Notes: generated from the letters alone by a model not told the origin. Positions 1 to 8,858 are shown, numbered from the stretch's first letter. The stretch is 64,000 nucleotides of DNA from Nonomuraea helvata (GCF_039535785.1 NZ_BAAAXV010000001.1:1116001-1180000); one strand, 5' to 3'. A program made the numbers and translations.

Positions 1-293
1 ACTCCATAGGTCCCTGCGTCGATCCTGGCGATCGCACGTTCGTTCTGCGCGACCAGATCGCGCGCATTCAGGGTAAGGGCGATCTCGCGTTCGCGCTCGT
101 ACGTCTTGGCGCCGGCGTCCGCCTGGTCGTCGCCGGCTCCCTGGGTGACGTCTCCAGAGGCTATCTCCGTCTCGTGGCGGTGGATGTCCGCGTTGAGCTC
201 GTCGATCTCGCTCTGGAGCATGCCGCGTACCTCGGCCAGCTCCTCTTCCGACCACATCGACGGTGTAGCGGTGGTCTGCGTGACTGCCGCCAT
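1..293 (-). CDS. DksA/TraR-family zinc-finger regulator (3' part outside window)
   Basis: The first 97 codons of a small acidic, helical protein are visible; the stop lies beyond base 1. The start MAAVTQTTATPSMW leads into a Glu/Asp-rich helical hairpin with the EEELAEVRGML and EREREIALTLNARDL segments and ends in ARIDAGTYGV. This is the layout of DksA/TraR-type RNA-polymerase secondary-channel proteins. The C4 zinc finger that would prove it should follow just past the window edge and cannot be checked. The ATG at 293 is chosen because GGAGG lies 7 nt upstream; an in-frame ATG at 305 has no good RBS. It is divergent from ileS, and a good promoter sits 42-70 nt upstream. Such a gene beside ileS is common in actinomycetes. 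Family call fairly sure; role (transcriptional regulator) inferred. Confidence 0.75.
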   Translation of the reverse strand, partial: MAAVTQTTATPSMWSEEELAEVRGMLQSEIDELNADIHRHETEIASGDVTQGAGDDQADAGAKTYEREREIALTLNARDLVAQNERAIARIDAGTYG

Positions 294-334
294 GGCTGCC
301 TCCATTGCTGATCAAGGCCGTAAATGGTGCGGGC

Positions 335-363
335 AGCTTAGGATCCTCATAACGGAACGGCAA
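335..363 (-). promoter_or_regulatory. Sigma-70-type promoter for the DksA-like gene
   Basis: Read on the minus strand, TTGCCG (363-358) and TAAGCT (340-335) are separated by exactly 17 nt and lie about 40 nt before the start codon at 293. This is a good vegetative-type promoter in a GC-rich background. Not experimentally shown. Confidence 0.55.
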
Positions 364-547
364 ACGACCCGCCGGACGGTTTACCTCCCCCGTACTATCC
401 CGCCTCGCGCATTCAACTCCTCCACAGGGGCGTCCATTCCCACATCTTTGTCGGTTGCGTACCGAGCGTGGCCGTTGGAGGGCCTCCGGACGGTGCGCCC
501 CTGGAAACCAGGAAGCCTTCGCCTCCACTCTGCGTTATGGTTTGAGA

Positions 548-741
548 CTGCAAGGCGTTGATGGGGCCCGACTGTGAGGGATATCACCCCGGAGCCGCCG
601 GAAGAACGGCTCGTGCGAGCTCATTAGACCCGGCAGCAGACCAAACGAAGAGGGCCTTTCCGCTGGAGAGGTCAAGAAGGGTGGTACCGCGGAGCCGCGT
701 GGCTTCGTCCCTTCACGCTCAGCCCTGACGGCCGACGAAGC
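548..741 (+). promoter_or_regulatory. T-box riboswitch leader of ileS (translational type)
   Basis: The T-box signature GGGTGGTACCGCGG lies at 679-692. The bulge reads TGGT, whose last base pairs with discriminator A73 as expected for tRNA-Ile. An ATC isoleucine specifier candidate sits at 583-585 inside a short GGG..CCCC hairpin (578-590), fitting the ultrashort Stem I of actinobacterial ileS leaders. Two exclusive pairings are visible. GAAGGG (676-681) pairs with CCCTTC (709-714), the antisequestrator. GCTTCGTC (702-709) pairs perfectly with GACGAAGC (734-741), immediately before the GGAGG of ileS (744-748). They share base 709, so uncharged tRNA-Ile should free the RBS. No U-tract is present, which argues for translational rather than transcriptional control. 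A TATGGT at 535-540 may be the -10. The stretch 294-547 before it holds the divergent promoter and an inverted repeat CCTGG-AAA-CCAGG (500-512), but no gene. Confidence 0.88.
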
Positions 742-759
742 GTGGAGGTCACGCCCGAG

Positions 760-3700
760 ATGTCTTCCCCAACGTTCCGCTCTCTTCCCGCGCAGGTCGA
801 CCTGCCCGCGCTCGAGCGCGAGGTCCTGGACCGCTGGCGGGACGGGAAGATCTTCGAGCGGTCCATCGAGCAGAACGCCGGCAACCCGTCCTGGGTCTTC
901 TACGAGGGTCCGCCCACCGCGAACGGCCTGCCCGGCGTGCACCACGTCGAGGCGCGGGTGTTCAAGGACCTCTTCCCGCGCTACAAGTCCATGCGCGGAT
1001 TCAGCGTTCCGCGTAAGGCCGGATGGGACTGCCACGGCCTCCCGGTCGAGGTCGGCGTCGAGCGCGAGCTGGGCCTGACCGGCAAGAAGGACATCGAGGA
1101 ATATGGCATCGCCGAGTTCAACGCCAAGTGCCGCGAGTCGGTGCTGCGGCACGTGGACGCGTTCGAGCAGATGACCGAGCGCATGGGCTACTGGATCGAC
1201 CTGTCCCAGGCGTACCGGACGATGGACCCGTCCTACATCGAGTCGGTGTGGTGGTCGCTGAAGGTCGTGTGGGACAAGGGGCTGCTGTTCCGCGACTTCC
1301 GCATCACGCCGTACTGCCCGCGCTGCGGCACGGGGCTGTCCGACCACGAGCTGGGCCAGCCCGGCGGCTACGAGAACGTCTCCAGCCCGTCGGTCTACGT
1401 CCGCATGCCGGTGACCTCCGGGCCGCTGGCCGAGCTGGGCGCCGCCCTGCTGGTGTGGACGACGACGCCGTGGACCCTCGTGTCCAACACGGCGGTCGCC
1501 GTGCACCCCGACGTGACCTACGTCGCGGCCCGCACGGCGGACGGCGAGGTCCTGGTGGTCGCCGAGCCGCTGCTGTCGGTCCTGGGCGAGGGCGCGACCG
1601 AGGTCGCCCGCTGCACGGGGCGTGAGCTGGAGCACACCACCTACTCCCGCCCGTTCGACCTGGTCGACATCCCCGGCGCCCACTACGTCGTGCTCGGCGA
1701 CTACGTCACGGTCGAGGACGGCACCGGCCTGGTCCACCAGGCCCCGGCGTTCGGCGCCGACGACCTGGCCGTGATCAAGCGGTACGACATGCCCGTCGTC
1801 AACCCGATCGGCCCCGACGGCCGCTTCCTCGACGACGTGCCCATGGTCGGCGGCCGGTTCTTCAAGGACGCCGACGAGGAGCTGACCGAGGACCTGCGCG
1901 CCCGCGGGCTGCTCTACCGCGGCGGCCACTTCGAGCACGCCTACCCCCACTGCTGGCGCTGCCACACCGCGCTGCTCTACTACGCCCTCCCGTCCTGGTA
2001 CATCCGCACCACGTCGGTCAAGGACAAGATGCTGGCGGAGAACGCCGACACCAGCTGGTACCCCGAGACGATCAAGTGGGGCCGGTTCGGCGAGTGGCTG
2101 CGCAACAACGTCGACTGGTCGCTGTCGCGCTCGCGCTACTGGGGCACGCCGCTGCCGCTGTGGGTGTGCTCCGAGGACGAGTCCCACGTGACGTGCGTCG
2201 GCTCGCTGGAGGAGCTGGGCACCCTGGCAGGGCAGGACATCTCGGCGCTCGACCCGCACCGCCCGTACGTCGACGACGTGACCTTCGACTGCCCCTCGTG
2301 CGGCGCCCTGGCCCGCCGCGTGCCCGACGTCATCGACGCCTGGTACGACTCCGGCTCCATGCCGTTCGCCCAGTGGGGCGAGCGCGGCAAGCCCGAGGGC
2401 CTCTACCCGGCGCAGTTCATCTGCGAGGCCACCGACCAGACGCGCGGCTGGTTCTACTCGCTGATGGCCGTCGGCACGCTCGTCTTCGGCAAGTCCTCGT
2501 ACGAGAACGTGCTCTGCCTGGGCCTGATCCTGGCCGAGGACGGCCGCAAGATGAGCAAGCACCTGGGCAACATCCTCGAGCCGATCCCGCTGATGGACCA
2601 GCACGGGGCCGACGCGCTGCGCTGGTTCATGGCCTGCTCGGGCTCGCCCTGGGCGGCTCGCCGGGTGGGGCACAACGCGCTGGAGGAGATCGTCCGCAAG
2701 GTCCTGCTGACGCTCTGGAACACCTCGTCGTTCTTCACCCTCTACGCCAACGCCGAGTCCTGGTCGCCGTCCATGCTCGCGGAGGCCACGCCGGCCGCCG
2801 AGCGCCCGCTGCTCGACCGCTGGGTGCTGGCCGAGCTGCACAGGACGGTGGCCGAGGTCACGGCGTCCTTGGACGAGTACGACACCCAGCGCGCCGGCCG
2901 CCGCCTGGCCGACTTCCTCGACGACCTGTCCAACTGGTACGTGCGCCGCTCGCGCCGCCGGTTCTGGCAGGGGTCGCGAGAGGCGTTCGCGACGCTGTAC
3001 GAGTGCCTGGAGACGGTGACGCGGCTGATGGCGCCCATCGCGCCGTTCATCACCGACTACCTCTGGGACGTGCTGCGCTCCCCCGAGGCGCCCTCCTCGG
3101 TGCACCTGGCCTCCTGGCCCACGGTCCGCGAGGACCTGCTCGACCCGGTGCTGTCCGACCGGATGGCCCTGGTACGGCGCCTGGTCGAGCTGGGCCGCTC
3201 GGCCCGCGCCTCGTCGGGCGTCAAGACCCGCCAGCCGCTCCGCAGGGCCCTGGTGGGGGCGCACGGCTGGCCGTCGCTGCCCGGCGAGCTCCGGGGCCTG
3301 GTGGCGGACGAGCTGAACGTCCACGCGCTCGAGGACATGTCCGGGTTCAGCGCCGATCTCGTGTCCTACTCCGTCAAGCCCAATTTCCGGGCCCTGGGCA
3401 AGCGCTTCGGCTCCCAGACCAAGCTGGTGGCCGCCGCGGTCTCGGCCGCCGACCCCGCCCGCGTGGCCCGGGCTCTCCGCTCGGGCTCCACGGTCATGGT
3501 GGAGGCCGACGAGCTCGGCGAGATCATGCTCGGCCCCGACGACGTGATCGTCAACGAGCAGCCCCGTGCGGGCTGGGCGGTGGAGACGGGCGCGATCGGC
3601 ACCGGCACGGGCGAGACGGTGGCCCTGGACCTGGAGCTCACCGACGACCTGCGCCGCGCCGGCCTCCTGCGCGAGGTCATCCGCCTGGTCCAGGACGCCC

Positions 3701-3906
3701 GCAAGTCGACCGGTCTGTCGATCACCGACCGCATCGACCTGTGGTGGACCACGTCCTCCCCTGACCTCGCCGCCGCCCTGCGTACCGAGGGGCACGTGGT
3801 GGCGGAGGAGGTCCTGGCGACCACGGTCACGGAGGGCACGGCCCCGGACCTGCCGTCCCACACGGACGAGGACCTGTCGCTGACCTTCCAGCTCCGCCGC
3901 GCCTGA
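760..3906 (+). CDS. ileS: Isoleucine--tRNA ligase
   Basis: Class I aminoacyl-tRNA synthetase that charges tRNA-Ile with isoleucine, with editing of valine. 1048 residues, normal for the actinobacterial/eukaryote-like form. The HIGH motif appears as GVHH (about residues 59-62, in PGVHHVEARVFKD), followed by KAGWDCHGLPVEV. KMSKS appears as KMSKH (residues 597-600). The CP1 editing domain occupies roughly 190-390, and Cys pairs (CPRCGTG; CPSCG) fit zinc-binding inserts. A frame is open from a GTG at 742, but ATG 760 is preferred: GGAGG at 744-748 lies 11 nt upstream and the protein then begins MSSPTFRSLP as in relatives. Controlled by the T-box leader upstream. The KMSK(H) signature resembles the mupirocin-tolerant IleS2 lineage, though no resistance is implied by sequence alone. 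Confidence 0.97.
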   Translation: MSSPTFRSLPAQVDLPALEREVLDRWRDGKIFERSIEQNAGNPSWVFYEGPPTANGLPGVHHVEARVFKDLFPRYKSMRGFSVPRKAGWDCHGLPVEVGVERELGLTGKKDIEEYGIAEFNAKCRESVLRHVDAFEQMTERMGYWIDLSQAYRTMDPSYIESVWWSLKVVWDKGLLFRDFRITPYCPRCGTGLSDHELGQPGGYENVSSPSVYVRMPVTSGPLAELGAALLVWTTTPWTLVSNTAVAVHPDVTYVAARTADGEVLVVAEPLLSVLGEGATEVARCTGRELEHTTYSRPFDLVDIPGAHYVVLGDYVTVEDGTGLVHQAPAFGADDLAVIKRYDMPVVNPIGPDGRFLDDVPMVGGRFFKDADEELTEDLRARGLLYRGGHFEHAYPHCWRCHTALLYYALPSWYIRTTSVKDKMLAENADTSWYPETIKWGRFGEWLRNNVDWSLSRSRYWGTPLPLWVCSEDESHVTCVGSLEELGTLAGQDISALDPHRPYVDDVTFDCPSCGALARRVPDVIDAWYDSGSMPFAQWGERGKPEGLYPAQFICEATDQTRGWFYSLMAVGTLVFGKSSYENVLCLGLILAEDGRKMSKHLGNILEPIPLMDQHGADALRWFMACSGSPWAARRVGHNALEEIVRKVLLTLWNTSSFFTLYANAESWSPSMLAEATPAAERPLLDRWVLAELHRTVAEVTASLDEYDTQRAGRRLADFLDDLSNWYVRRSRRRFWQGSREAFATLYECLETVTRLMAPIAPFITDYLWDVLRSPEAPSSVHLASWPTVREDLLDPVLSDRMALVRRLVELGRSARASSGVKTRQPLRRALVGAHGWPSLPGELRGLVADELNVHALEDMSGFSADLVSYSVKPNFRALGKRFGSQTKLVAAAVSAADPARVARALRSGSTVMVEADELGEIMLGPDDVIVNEQPRAGWAVETGAIGTGTGETVALDLELTDDLRRAGLLREVIRLVQDARKSTGLSITDRIDLWWTTSSPDLAAALRTEGHVVAEEVLATTVTEGTAPDLPSHTDEDLSLTFQLRRA

Positions 3907-3968
3907 AACGGCGCGGCGGGGCTCGGCGGTTCGGCTGTGCGGCCGGCGCCAGGACACATCACCGGGGG

Positions 3969-5135
3969 ATGAACACATTGTCAAGGAAATCGCTCACCAT
4001 GCTGCGCGGCGCGGTAGAGCGCGCTGTCGCCGACCAGGACTACTCGCTCGTCCGCAGTGCGGCGCTGGCCGAACGCGCCCGCCGCCTGGCCGGCACCCTG
4101 AGGAACGACCGGCCTGACGTCGAGTCCCTTTTCATCGTGGCGCACTTCATGGGGCTCCGCTACGCCGAGCTCGGCCCGGAGGGCCGTGGTGAGCGGGACA
4201 TCGCGCTCGAGTTATTCGCCCGCTGCCTGATCCATGGCGACGAGCCAGTGCCACGACGACTCCTGCCCGAGCTCATCCCCATATCCTTCGACCTCGCCGT
4301 CGATTTGCTGCAGCGGTATGTCCACGCCCGGAAACCGCCTCCCGTCGCTCAAGTCGTCGAGGCGTGGCGACGACTTGAGCGGGTCACCTCCGGTGAAAGC
4401 CCGGAGCGGGCGATGGTGCTGGCCAACCTGAAGGTCGCGCTCCTGATGCGGTTCGGGGAGACCAGAGACATGACTGATCTGGACGAGGCGATCATCGTCG
4501 GCAGGCAGGCCGTGGACGCGGCCACCGCCGACGATCCCGATCGGGTCAGATATCTGATCCATCTCGGTGACACGCTGCAGATGCGGATCAAGCAGACCCA
4601 GACGGCTTCGGACCTCGATGAGATCGTCGAGGTGTGGCGCGAGGCGCTGCGAGCCCTTCCCGGGGACTCTGCCGAGCGGCTGGACCTGCTCGGCCGGCTC
4701 GGTGGCGCGTTGGTCCTGCGGTTCGGGCCCGGTCAAGCCGAGACGGAGGCTGATCTGGACGAGGCCATCGCCCTGTTTCGGCAGGCGGTGCAGGCGGCCC
4801 CGGCCGGCCATCCCGACCGAGATAAACACCTGTCCAATCTCAGCACCGCTCTGGAGATACGAGCCGAGGTGCGCGGAGAGGCAGCCGACAGGGAAGAAGC
4901 CAGGACGATCCGCGAAGAGGCGGCGAAAGCGACAACCGTTTCACCTGGAAATATCGACGGTCGGGGCGGACCCGACGATCCGCCCGGCCTTCAAGGAGGT
5001 GCCACACCGGCAGAAACGGGTCCCGAGCGGCTCTGGACGGAACGGCCCGAACGCCCCACCCCCGTGACCCAGCCGACTGTGAGGCGTCAACAGCGCAAAC
5101 GCCAGTCACGCCGGGAACGCCGGAGCGGCTCCTGA
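3969..5135 (+). CDS. TPR-like repeat protein of unknown function
   Basis: 388 residues, mostly alpha-helical and soluble. From about residue 145 it carries three to four repeats of the pattern L..LG.AL..RF....DLDEAI...R.AV.A.P, for example DMTDLDEAIIVGRQAVDA and EADLDEAIALFRQAVQA. This form of tetratricopeptide repeat is common in large actinomycete proteins that end in a CHAT peptidase domain. Here there is no CHAT domain: the protein ends in a basic, disordered tail (RRQQRKRQSRRERRSGS). It may be a truncated relative or an independent adaptor. Codon GC bias weakens in the tail. ATG 3969 has GGGGG almost touching it; ATG 3999 (MLRGAVERAV), with AAGGAA 10 nt upstream, is an equally good start. 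It follows ileS by about 60 nt on the same strand but is not a usual ileS partner. Confidence 0.7.
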   Translation: MNTLSRKSLTMLRGAVERAVADQDYSLVRSAALAERARRLAGTLRNDRPDVESLFIVAHFMGLRYAELGPEGRGERDIALELFARCLIHGDEPVPRRLLPELIPISFDLAVDLLQRYVHARKPPPVAQVVEAWRRLERVTSGESPERAMVLANLKVALLMRFGETRDMTDLDEAIIVGRQAVDAATADDPDRVRYLIHLGDTLQMRIKQTQTASDLDEIVEVWREALRALPGDSAERLDLLGRLGGALVLRFGPGQAETEADLDEAIALFRQAVQAAPAGHPDRDKHLSNLSTALEIRAEVRGEAADREEARTIREEAAKATTVSPGNIDGRGGPDDPPGLQGGATPAETGPERLWTERPERPTPVTQPTVRRQQRKRQSRRERRSGS

Positions 5136-5142
5136 CCGATAG

Positions 5143-5163
5143 CGGGCTCCGCCCTGGAGCCCG
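5143..5163 (+). terminator. Hairpin terminator after the TPR gene
   Basis: Perfect 8-bp stem CGGGCTCC / GGAGCCCG with a 5-nt loop, starting 8 nt after the TPR gene stop. No U-tract, as usual for actinomycetes. The remaining intergenic sequence to 5421 is between convergent genes and shows nothing else I can name. Confidence 0.6.
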
Positions 5164-5421
5164 GCGATCCCCCACCCCCGCCACAACCGAACCGGACCGT
5201 ACGCTGACCACCCGGGTTGGACCGGCTCGATATTCTCGGCGGCATCAGCGGCCCGGCACGCCGGTAAGCCTCGTGGAGACCAGCCCGGAGGTTCAGCACG
5301 ACGTCCCGAGCCCACGGCGGCTGTCGGGGTCCGGTGCGTCGGCCAAGGCCGGGTTCGGCGGCGAGGGCCGAGTTCGGGGGTGAGGCGGCACGAGGCCCAC
5401 GCCGGGCGCGGGTGCCGGCTC

Positions 5422-7464
5422 TCAGCTCACCGTCTCGTGGTCGTGCTGGCAGACCGAGCAGCTGGTCAGCCCGGCCGCCTCCGCCTCGGCCAGCGTCATC
5501 GTCTCCACGCCGGTCTCGCCGGCGCCCCTGATCAACGGGCAGGCGGTGCTGTGGTAGCGACGGGTGCCGACGATGACCTTCACCATCTCAGGACGCCCGC
5601 CCTTGCCTTCCGGGCCGGGGCCCGCAGGATCGCTGGGCTCGTCGCCGCCCTTGGCGGATCCGGCGGACTCGGCCTTGGAGGCCCCGGTCTTGGACGCACC
5701 GGTCTTGGCCGCACCGGTCTTGGCCGCACCGGTCTTGGGCGCGGCCGAACCACTCGACTGCGGCGCACCCGCCTTGGGCGCGGCCGTAGCACCTGTCGTA
5801 GGAGCGGGCGAGGCACCGGCCTTGGGCGCCGGGCCGCTCTCCGCCCCTCTGGACGGCTCGCCCTTGCCGCCGCCGGCACTCGACGTGTCGTCCCCCTTGG
5901 GGGCGGGCGGCTTGGCAGGAGCGGCCTTGGGAGCGCTCGTGGCGGGCCGCTCGGGGCCGGTCTTGCCCGCCACCGCCGGCTTGGCGGGGGCGCCCGTACC
6001 GGAAGAAGGTCCCTCCGGTGCTCGGGCGGCCGTGCCGGGGCCGGGAGGAAGGGGCCCCTTGGGCTTGGCCTCCGATTCGGCCGAGGACGCGGGCCTCTCG
6101 GGCGCCACCGCGCTCTTCCCTGGCGAAGCAGGTGCCTTGGCGGCCCCAGAAGGGCGCTGTGACGGGCCGGTGGCCCCGCCCTGGGCACCTGGACGGGGCG
6201 GCACCGCCGAAGAGGGCACACGCGGCTGCGGCGCCGTGGCGGGACCTGCGGAGTCGTCGTCCTCATCGGCCGCAGCCGAGGACTCCCCCAACCTGGCGCC
6301 GGACGGTCCGGCCGCGCTCGACGACTGGCCCGCCTTGGCACCGGACGGCCCCGACGCGCTCGAGGGCTGTCCCGACTTGGTGCCCGACGGCCCGGACGCG
6401 CTCGACGGCTGTCCCGGCTTCGTCCCGGACGGCCGGGGGGCGGCGGTGGATTGGCCGGGCTTGGTCCCGGGCTGCTCGGGCGTCCCGGCCCGCTGCGACG
6501 GCTTGCCCGAAGCAGGAGCCCCGGGCTTGCCCGGAGCGGAAGTGCTCGGCGTGGACTCGCCCGTGGCAGGCGATCCGGTGGAGGCCCCGCTCGACGCACC
6601 CTTGGCAGGGGCGCCCGACGAGGGCCGGGGCGGCGTCGGGTCGGGCCCGCGCGTGGCGGCCGGCGGCCGGAGGTAAGAAGTCTGCTTGTCCGCCTGATCA
6701 TCGTCAGATTCGGCGGCGGCGGAGGGGCGGCCGAACCACCCGGTGGCACCTTCCTCGTCGGAGGCGGCGGCATCCGGGGTGGGGGTGGAAGCCTTCGTGC
6801 CGGGCTTCGGCGGCGCGACCGGCGGACGTACGTCGCGGGTCTCCGCGGAGTCTTCCGCCCGGCTCTCCGCCTTGGCGGCGGGGCCGGGTGCGACGACGGG
6901 CTCGGGGCCGGCGGCAGGCGGCAGCTGCCGTCCGCCGAGCGCTGCGTCGGGCAGGCACGCCGTGCAGGGCGTGAAGCCCTCCTCGCGTGCCTCTTCGTAC
7001 GTGAGCTCCTCGCTGTCCCGGCCGCTCAACTGCCGGCAGCCGGACACGTGGTAGCGCTTGCGTCCGGGGATCACCAGCACGATCGCATCCGGCGAGATGC
7101 CGCCGGCCGCGGGGCGGCGCGGAGCGGCGGGAACGGTCGCCGTCCGCTGGGGCGCCTGCGGATGCGGTTGGGGTCGCGGTGCCTGGGGGTGAACCGTGGG
7201 GCCGGTCTGGGGGACCGTAGGACCGGTCTGGGTGTACGGCATGCCCGGCGGCATGAGCCCTTTCGGTGGGGTGGCCGGCGCAGCGGCCTGCCCACCACCG
7301 GGAAAAAGCTCGTTCCGCCGAAGGAACGCCCCGATCACGAGGAACAGCGCGGACAGCACGCTGACCACGATGGACCACATGATCAGGAACGGCTTAGCCA
7401 GCACGAAGCCCGCGATCAGCAGCACGACCGCCGCGAGCACCAAACCAGCACTGATAAGGATCAC
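5422..7464 (-). CDS. Two-TM protein with duplicated YH-C-CxxC modules and a long disordered linker
   Basis: Not a recognised named gene. 680 residues. Two hydrophobic helices (about 3-23 and 27-47) anchor the N-terminus. A compact module follows at about 128-172 (RYHVSGCRQL ... LTYEEAREEGFTPCTACLPD; Y138 H139 C143 C167 C170). The same module recurs at the extreme C-terminus (RRYHSTACPLI ... MTLAEAEAAGLTSCSVC; Y637 H638 C642 C669 C672). The pattern YHxxxC-(24-26)-CxxC resembles the small Ada-like/nuclease-associated metal-binding motif, so each copy probably binds one metal (inference). Between them lie about 450 residues rich in Pro, Ala, Ser, Gly and Lys, with DNA-level tandem repeats. Start GTG 7464, weak RBS AAAGAG. 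It lies 42 nt downstream of divIVA on the same strand and may be co-transcribed, suggesting a role at the pole or envelope. Confidence 0.72.
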   Translation of the reverse strand: MILISAGLVLAAVVLLIAGFVLAKPFLIMWSIVVSVLSALFLVIGAFLRRNELFPGGGQAAAPATPPKGLMPPGMPYTQTGPTVPQTGPTVHPQAPRPQPHPQAPQRTATVPAAPRRPAAGGISPDAIVLVIPGRKRYHVSGCRQLSGRDSEELTYEEAREEGFTPCTACLPDAALGGRQLPPAAGPEPVVAPGPAAKAESRAEDSAETRDVRPPVAPPKPGTKASTPTPDAAASDEEGATGWFGRPSAAAESDDDQADKQTSYLRPPAATRGPDPTPPRPSSGAPAKGASSGASTGSPATGESTPSTSAPGKPGAPASGKPSQRAGTPEQPGTKPGQSTAAPRPSGTKPGQPSSASGPSGTKSGQPSSASGPSGAKAGQSSSAAGPSGARLGESSAAADEDDDSAGPATAPQPRVPSSAVPPRPGAQGGATGPSQRPSGAAKAPASPGKSAVAPERPASSAESEAKPKGPLPPGPGTAARAPEGPSSGTGAPAKPAVAGKTGPERPATSAPKAAPAKPPAPKGDDTSSAGGGKGEPSRGAESGPAPKAGASPAPTTGATAAPKAGAPQSSGSAAPKTGAAKTGAAKTGASKTGASKAESAGSAKGGDEPSDPAGPGPEGKGGRPEMVKVIVGTRRYHSTACPLIRGAGETGVETMTLAEAEAAGLTSCSVCQHDHETVS
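5685..5744 (-). repeat. 15-bp tandem repeat, four copies, coding (KTGAA)
   Basis: Four consecutive 15-nt units (CGGTCTTGGCCGCAC and variants on the plus strand) encode KTGAA/KTGAS pentapeptides in the linker of the two-TM protein. In frame, so copy-number change would not break the gene. Confidence 0.85.
6302..6469 (-). repeat. 42-bp tandem repeat, four copies, coding
   Basis: Four contiguous 42-nt units, each beginning GACGG on the plus strand (6302, 6344, 6386, 6428). They encode 14-residue repeats of the type SGTKPGQPSSASGP in the linker of the two-TM protein. The last unit is the most diverged. Confidence 0.85.
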
Positions 7465-7506
7465 AGGGGAGCTCTTTCGAGTGACAGGTCCTAGTGACCC
7501 GTTACT

Positions 7507-8385
7507 TTACCGGCGGTCGTTGTGAGGACCGTCACCGCCGGGAAAGGCGCCCTGGGGAGCCTCGCCGCCGAACGGGTTGGGACCACCGGGAAGAGGCTGC
7601 TGGCCGCTCTGCGACACCGCGTGCGACATGGCGGGAGCCTGACCCTGCGGACCACCGGACATGACCGGGAACCCACCGCTGCCCTCGGCTGCGACGTTGA
7701 GCTCGGCGAGCTGGTTCTCCAGGTAGAGCTTGAGCCTGCTGCGGTATTCGCGCTCGAAGCTGCGCAGCTCCTCGACCTTGCGCTCGAGCTCGTCGCGGGT
7801 CTGCACCAGCGAGCCCATCGCCTGGCGGTGGCGCTCCTGCGCGTCGCGCTCGAGCGTCTCGGCGCGGGCGCGGGCGTCGCCGATGACCTGCTCGGCCTGG
7901 CGGCGCGCCTTGGTGAGGATGTCGTCGGCCTCGCGCCTGGCGCGGGTGACCGTCTCGTCCGCCTCCCGGCGGGCGTCGGAGATCGCCTGGTCGGCCGTCT
8001 GCTGGGCGAGCGCGAGCACGCGGGCCGCGGTGTCCATGTTGTCCTCGGCGGGAGGCATGTTCATGGCCACGGGGACCGGCTGCTGCACCGGCTGCGGCTC
8101 GGGGGCCCGCATGGGCTCGGGCTGCGGCGGGGGCGGCGCCATCATCTCGGGCTTGGGCTGCTCCTGGACCGGGGCGGAGGCCATGGGCATGTTCATGCCG
8201 CCCGGCACCTTCCCGCGCAGGCACTCGGCCAGCTTCGCACGGAGCTCTTCGTTCTCTTGGATCAGACGGTCGAGCTCAGCCTCTACCTCATCAAGGAAGG
8301 CGTCGACCTCTTCCTCGTCGTAGCCCGGCCGCAACCGGGTGGTACTGAACTGCTTGTTCCGCACATCAGCGGGCGTCAGCGGCAT
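7507..8385 (-). CDS. divIVA: DivIVA/Wag31 polar growth scaffold
   Basis: Coiled-coil protein that marks negatively curved membrane and recruits the polar cell-wall synthesis machinery; essential for tip growth in actinomycetes (family knowledge). 292 residues. The N-terminal lipid-binding domain is clear (MPLTPADVRNKQF, then YDEEEVDAFLDEVEAELDRL, with a second heptad block about 130-235). A Pro/Met/Gln-rich spacer of about 60 residues lies between the coils and a Gly/Pro-rich tail ends the protein. ATG 8385 is chosen over a longer open frame because AAGGAGA lies 8 nt upstream and MPLTPADV is the family N-terminus. It is the last conserved member of the dcw series, preceded by yggT. Confidence 0.95.
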   Translation of the reverse strand: MPLTPADVRNKQFSTTRLRPGYDEEEVDAFLDEVEAELDRLIQENEELRAKLAECLRGKVPGGMNMPMASAPVQEQPKPEMMAPPPPQPEPMRAPEPQPVQQPVPVAMNMPPAEDNMDTAARVLALAQQTADQAISDARREADETVTRARREADDILTKARRQAEQVIGDARARAETLERDAQERHRQAMGSLVQTRDELERKVEELRSFEREYRSRLKLYLENQLAELNVAAEGSGGFPVMSGGPQGQAPAMSHAVSQSGQQPLPGGPNPFGGEAPQGAFPGGDGPHNDRR

Positions 8386-8490
8386 TTTTTGGTCTCCTTG
8401 GCGCGCTTGGAGTCTGTCCGGAGGGACGGTAACCCGAATCACTTCAGCGCGGACACGAGTTGGATCACGACCGGCGCGGCACCGGCCCGG

Positions 8491-8778
8491 TCATCGCAGC
8501 AATCCCGCCAGCTGGATCAGGATCAGCACGACGATGAACAGGACAGTGAAGCTTAGGTCAAAGGCCACCGTACCCAACCGGAGCGGAGGAATGAAACGGC
8601 GGAGGAACTTGAGAGGTGGGTCGGTTGCGGTGTAGGTGGCCTCGGCCAGTACCAGGATGACACCTGAAGGGCGCCACTGGCGGGCGAAGGCCTGTACCGT
8701 CTCGAAGATCATCCTGCCGATGAGCAGCACCAGATAGAGAGACAGGACTACGACCAAGATCTGACTTACGATCCCCAC
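8491..8778 (-). CDS. YggT family membrane protein
   Basis: 95 residues with two hydrophobic segments (about 5-25 and 72-93) flanking a polar loop with the family pattern (ATDPPLKFLRRFIPPLRLG). YggT proteins are small inner-membrane proteins always found beside sepF and divIVA in Gram-positive division clusters; the molecular function is unknown. GTG 8778 is the start, with GGAGG 12 nt upstream. Lies between sepF and divIVA on the same strand, in the order seen in Streptomyces. Confidence 0.9.
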   Translation of the reverse strand: MGIVSQILVVVLSLYLVLLIGRMIFETVQAFARQWRPSGVILVLAEATYTATDPPLKFLRRFIPPLRLGTVAFDLSFTVLFIVVLILIQLAGLLR

Positions 8779-8858
8779 GGCCTGGCCGCGCCTCCACTTC
8801 TGATGTGCCCTCCCGGCCTCGGCGAGGCCTGGTTGGGTTCGATAGACATACAGAGACT

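Noticed and set aside
535..3984. Very long minus-strand open frame opposite ileS
   Set aside because: A composition artefact of GC-rich third positions; no conserved motifs, and ileS on the plus strand is complete with all family motifs.
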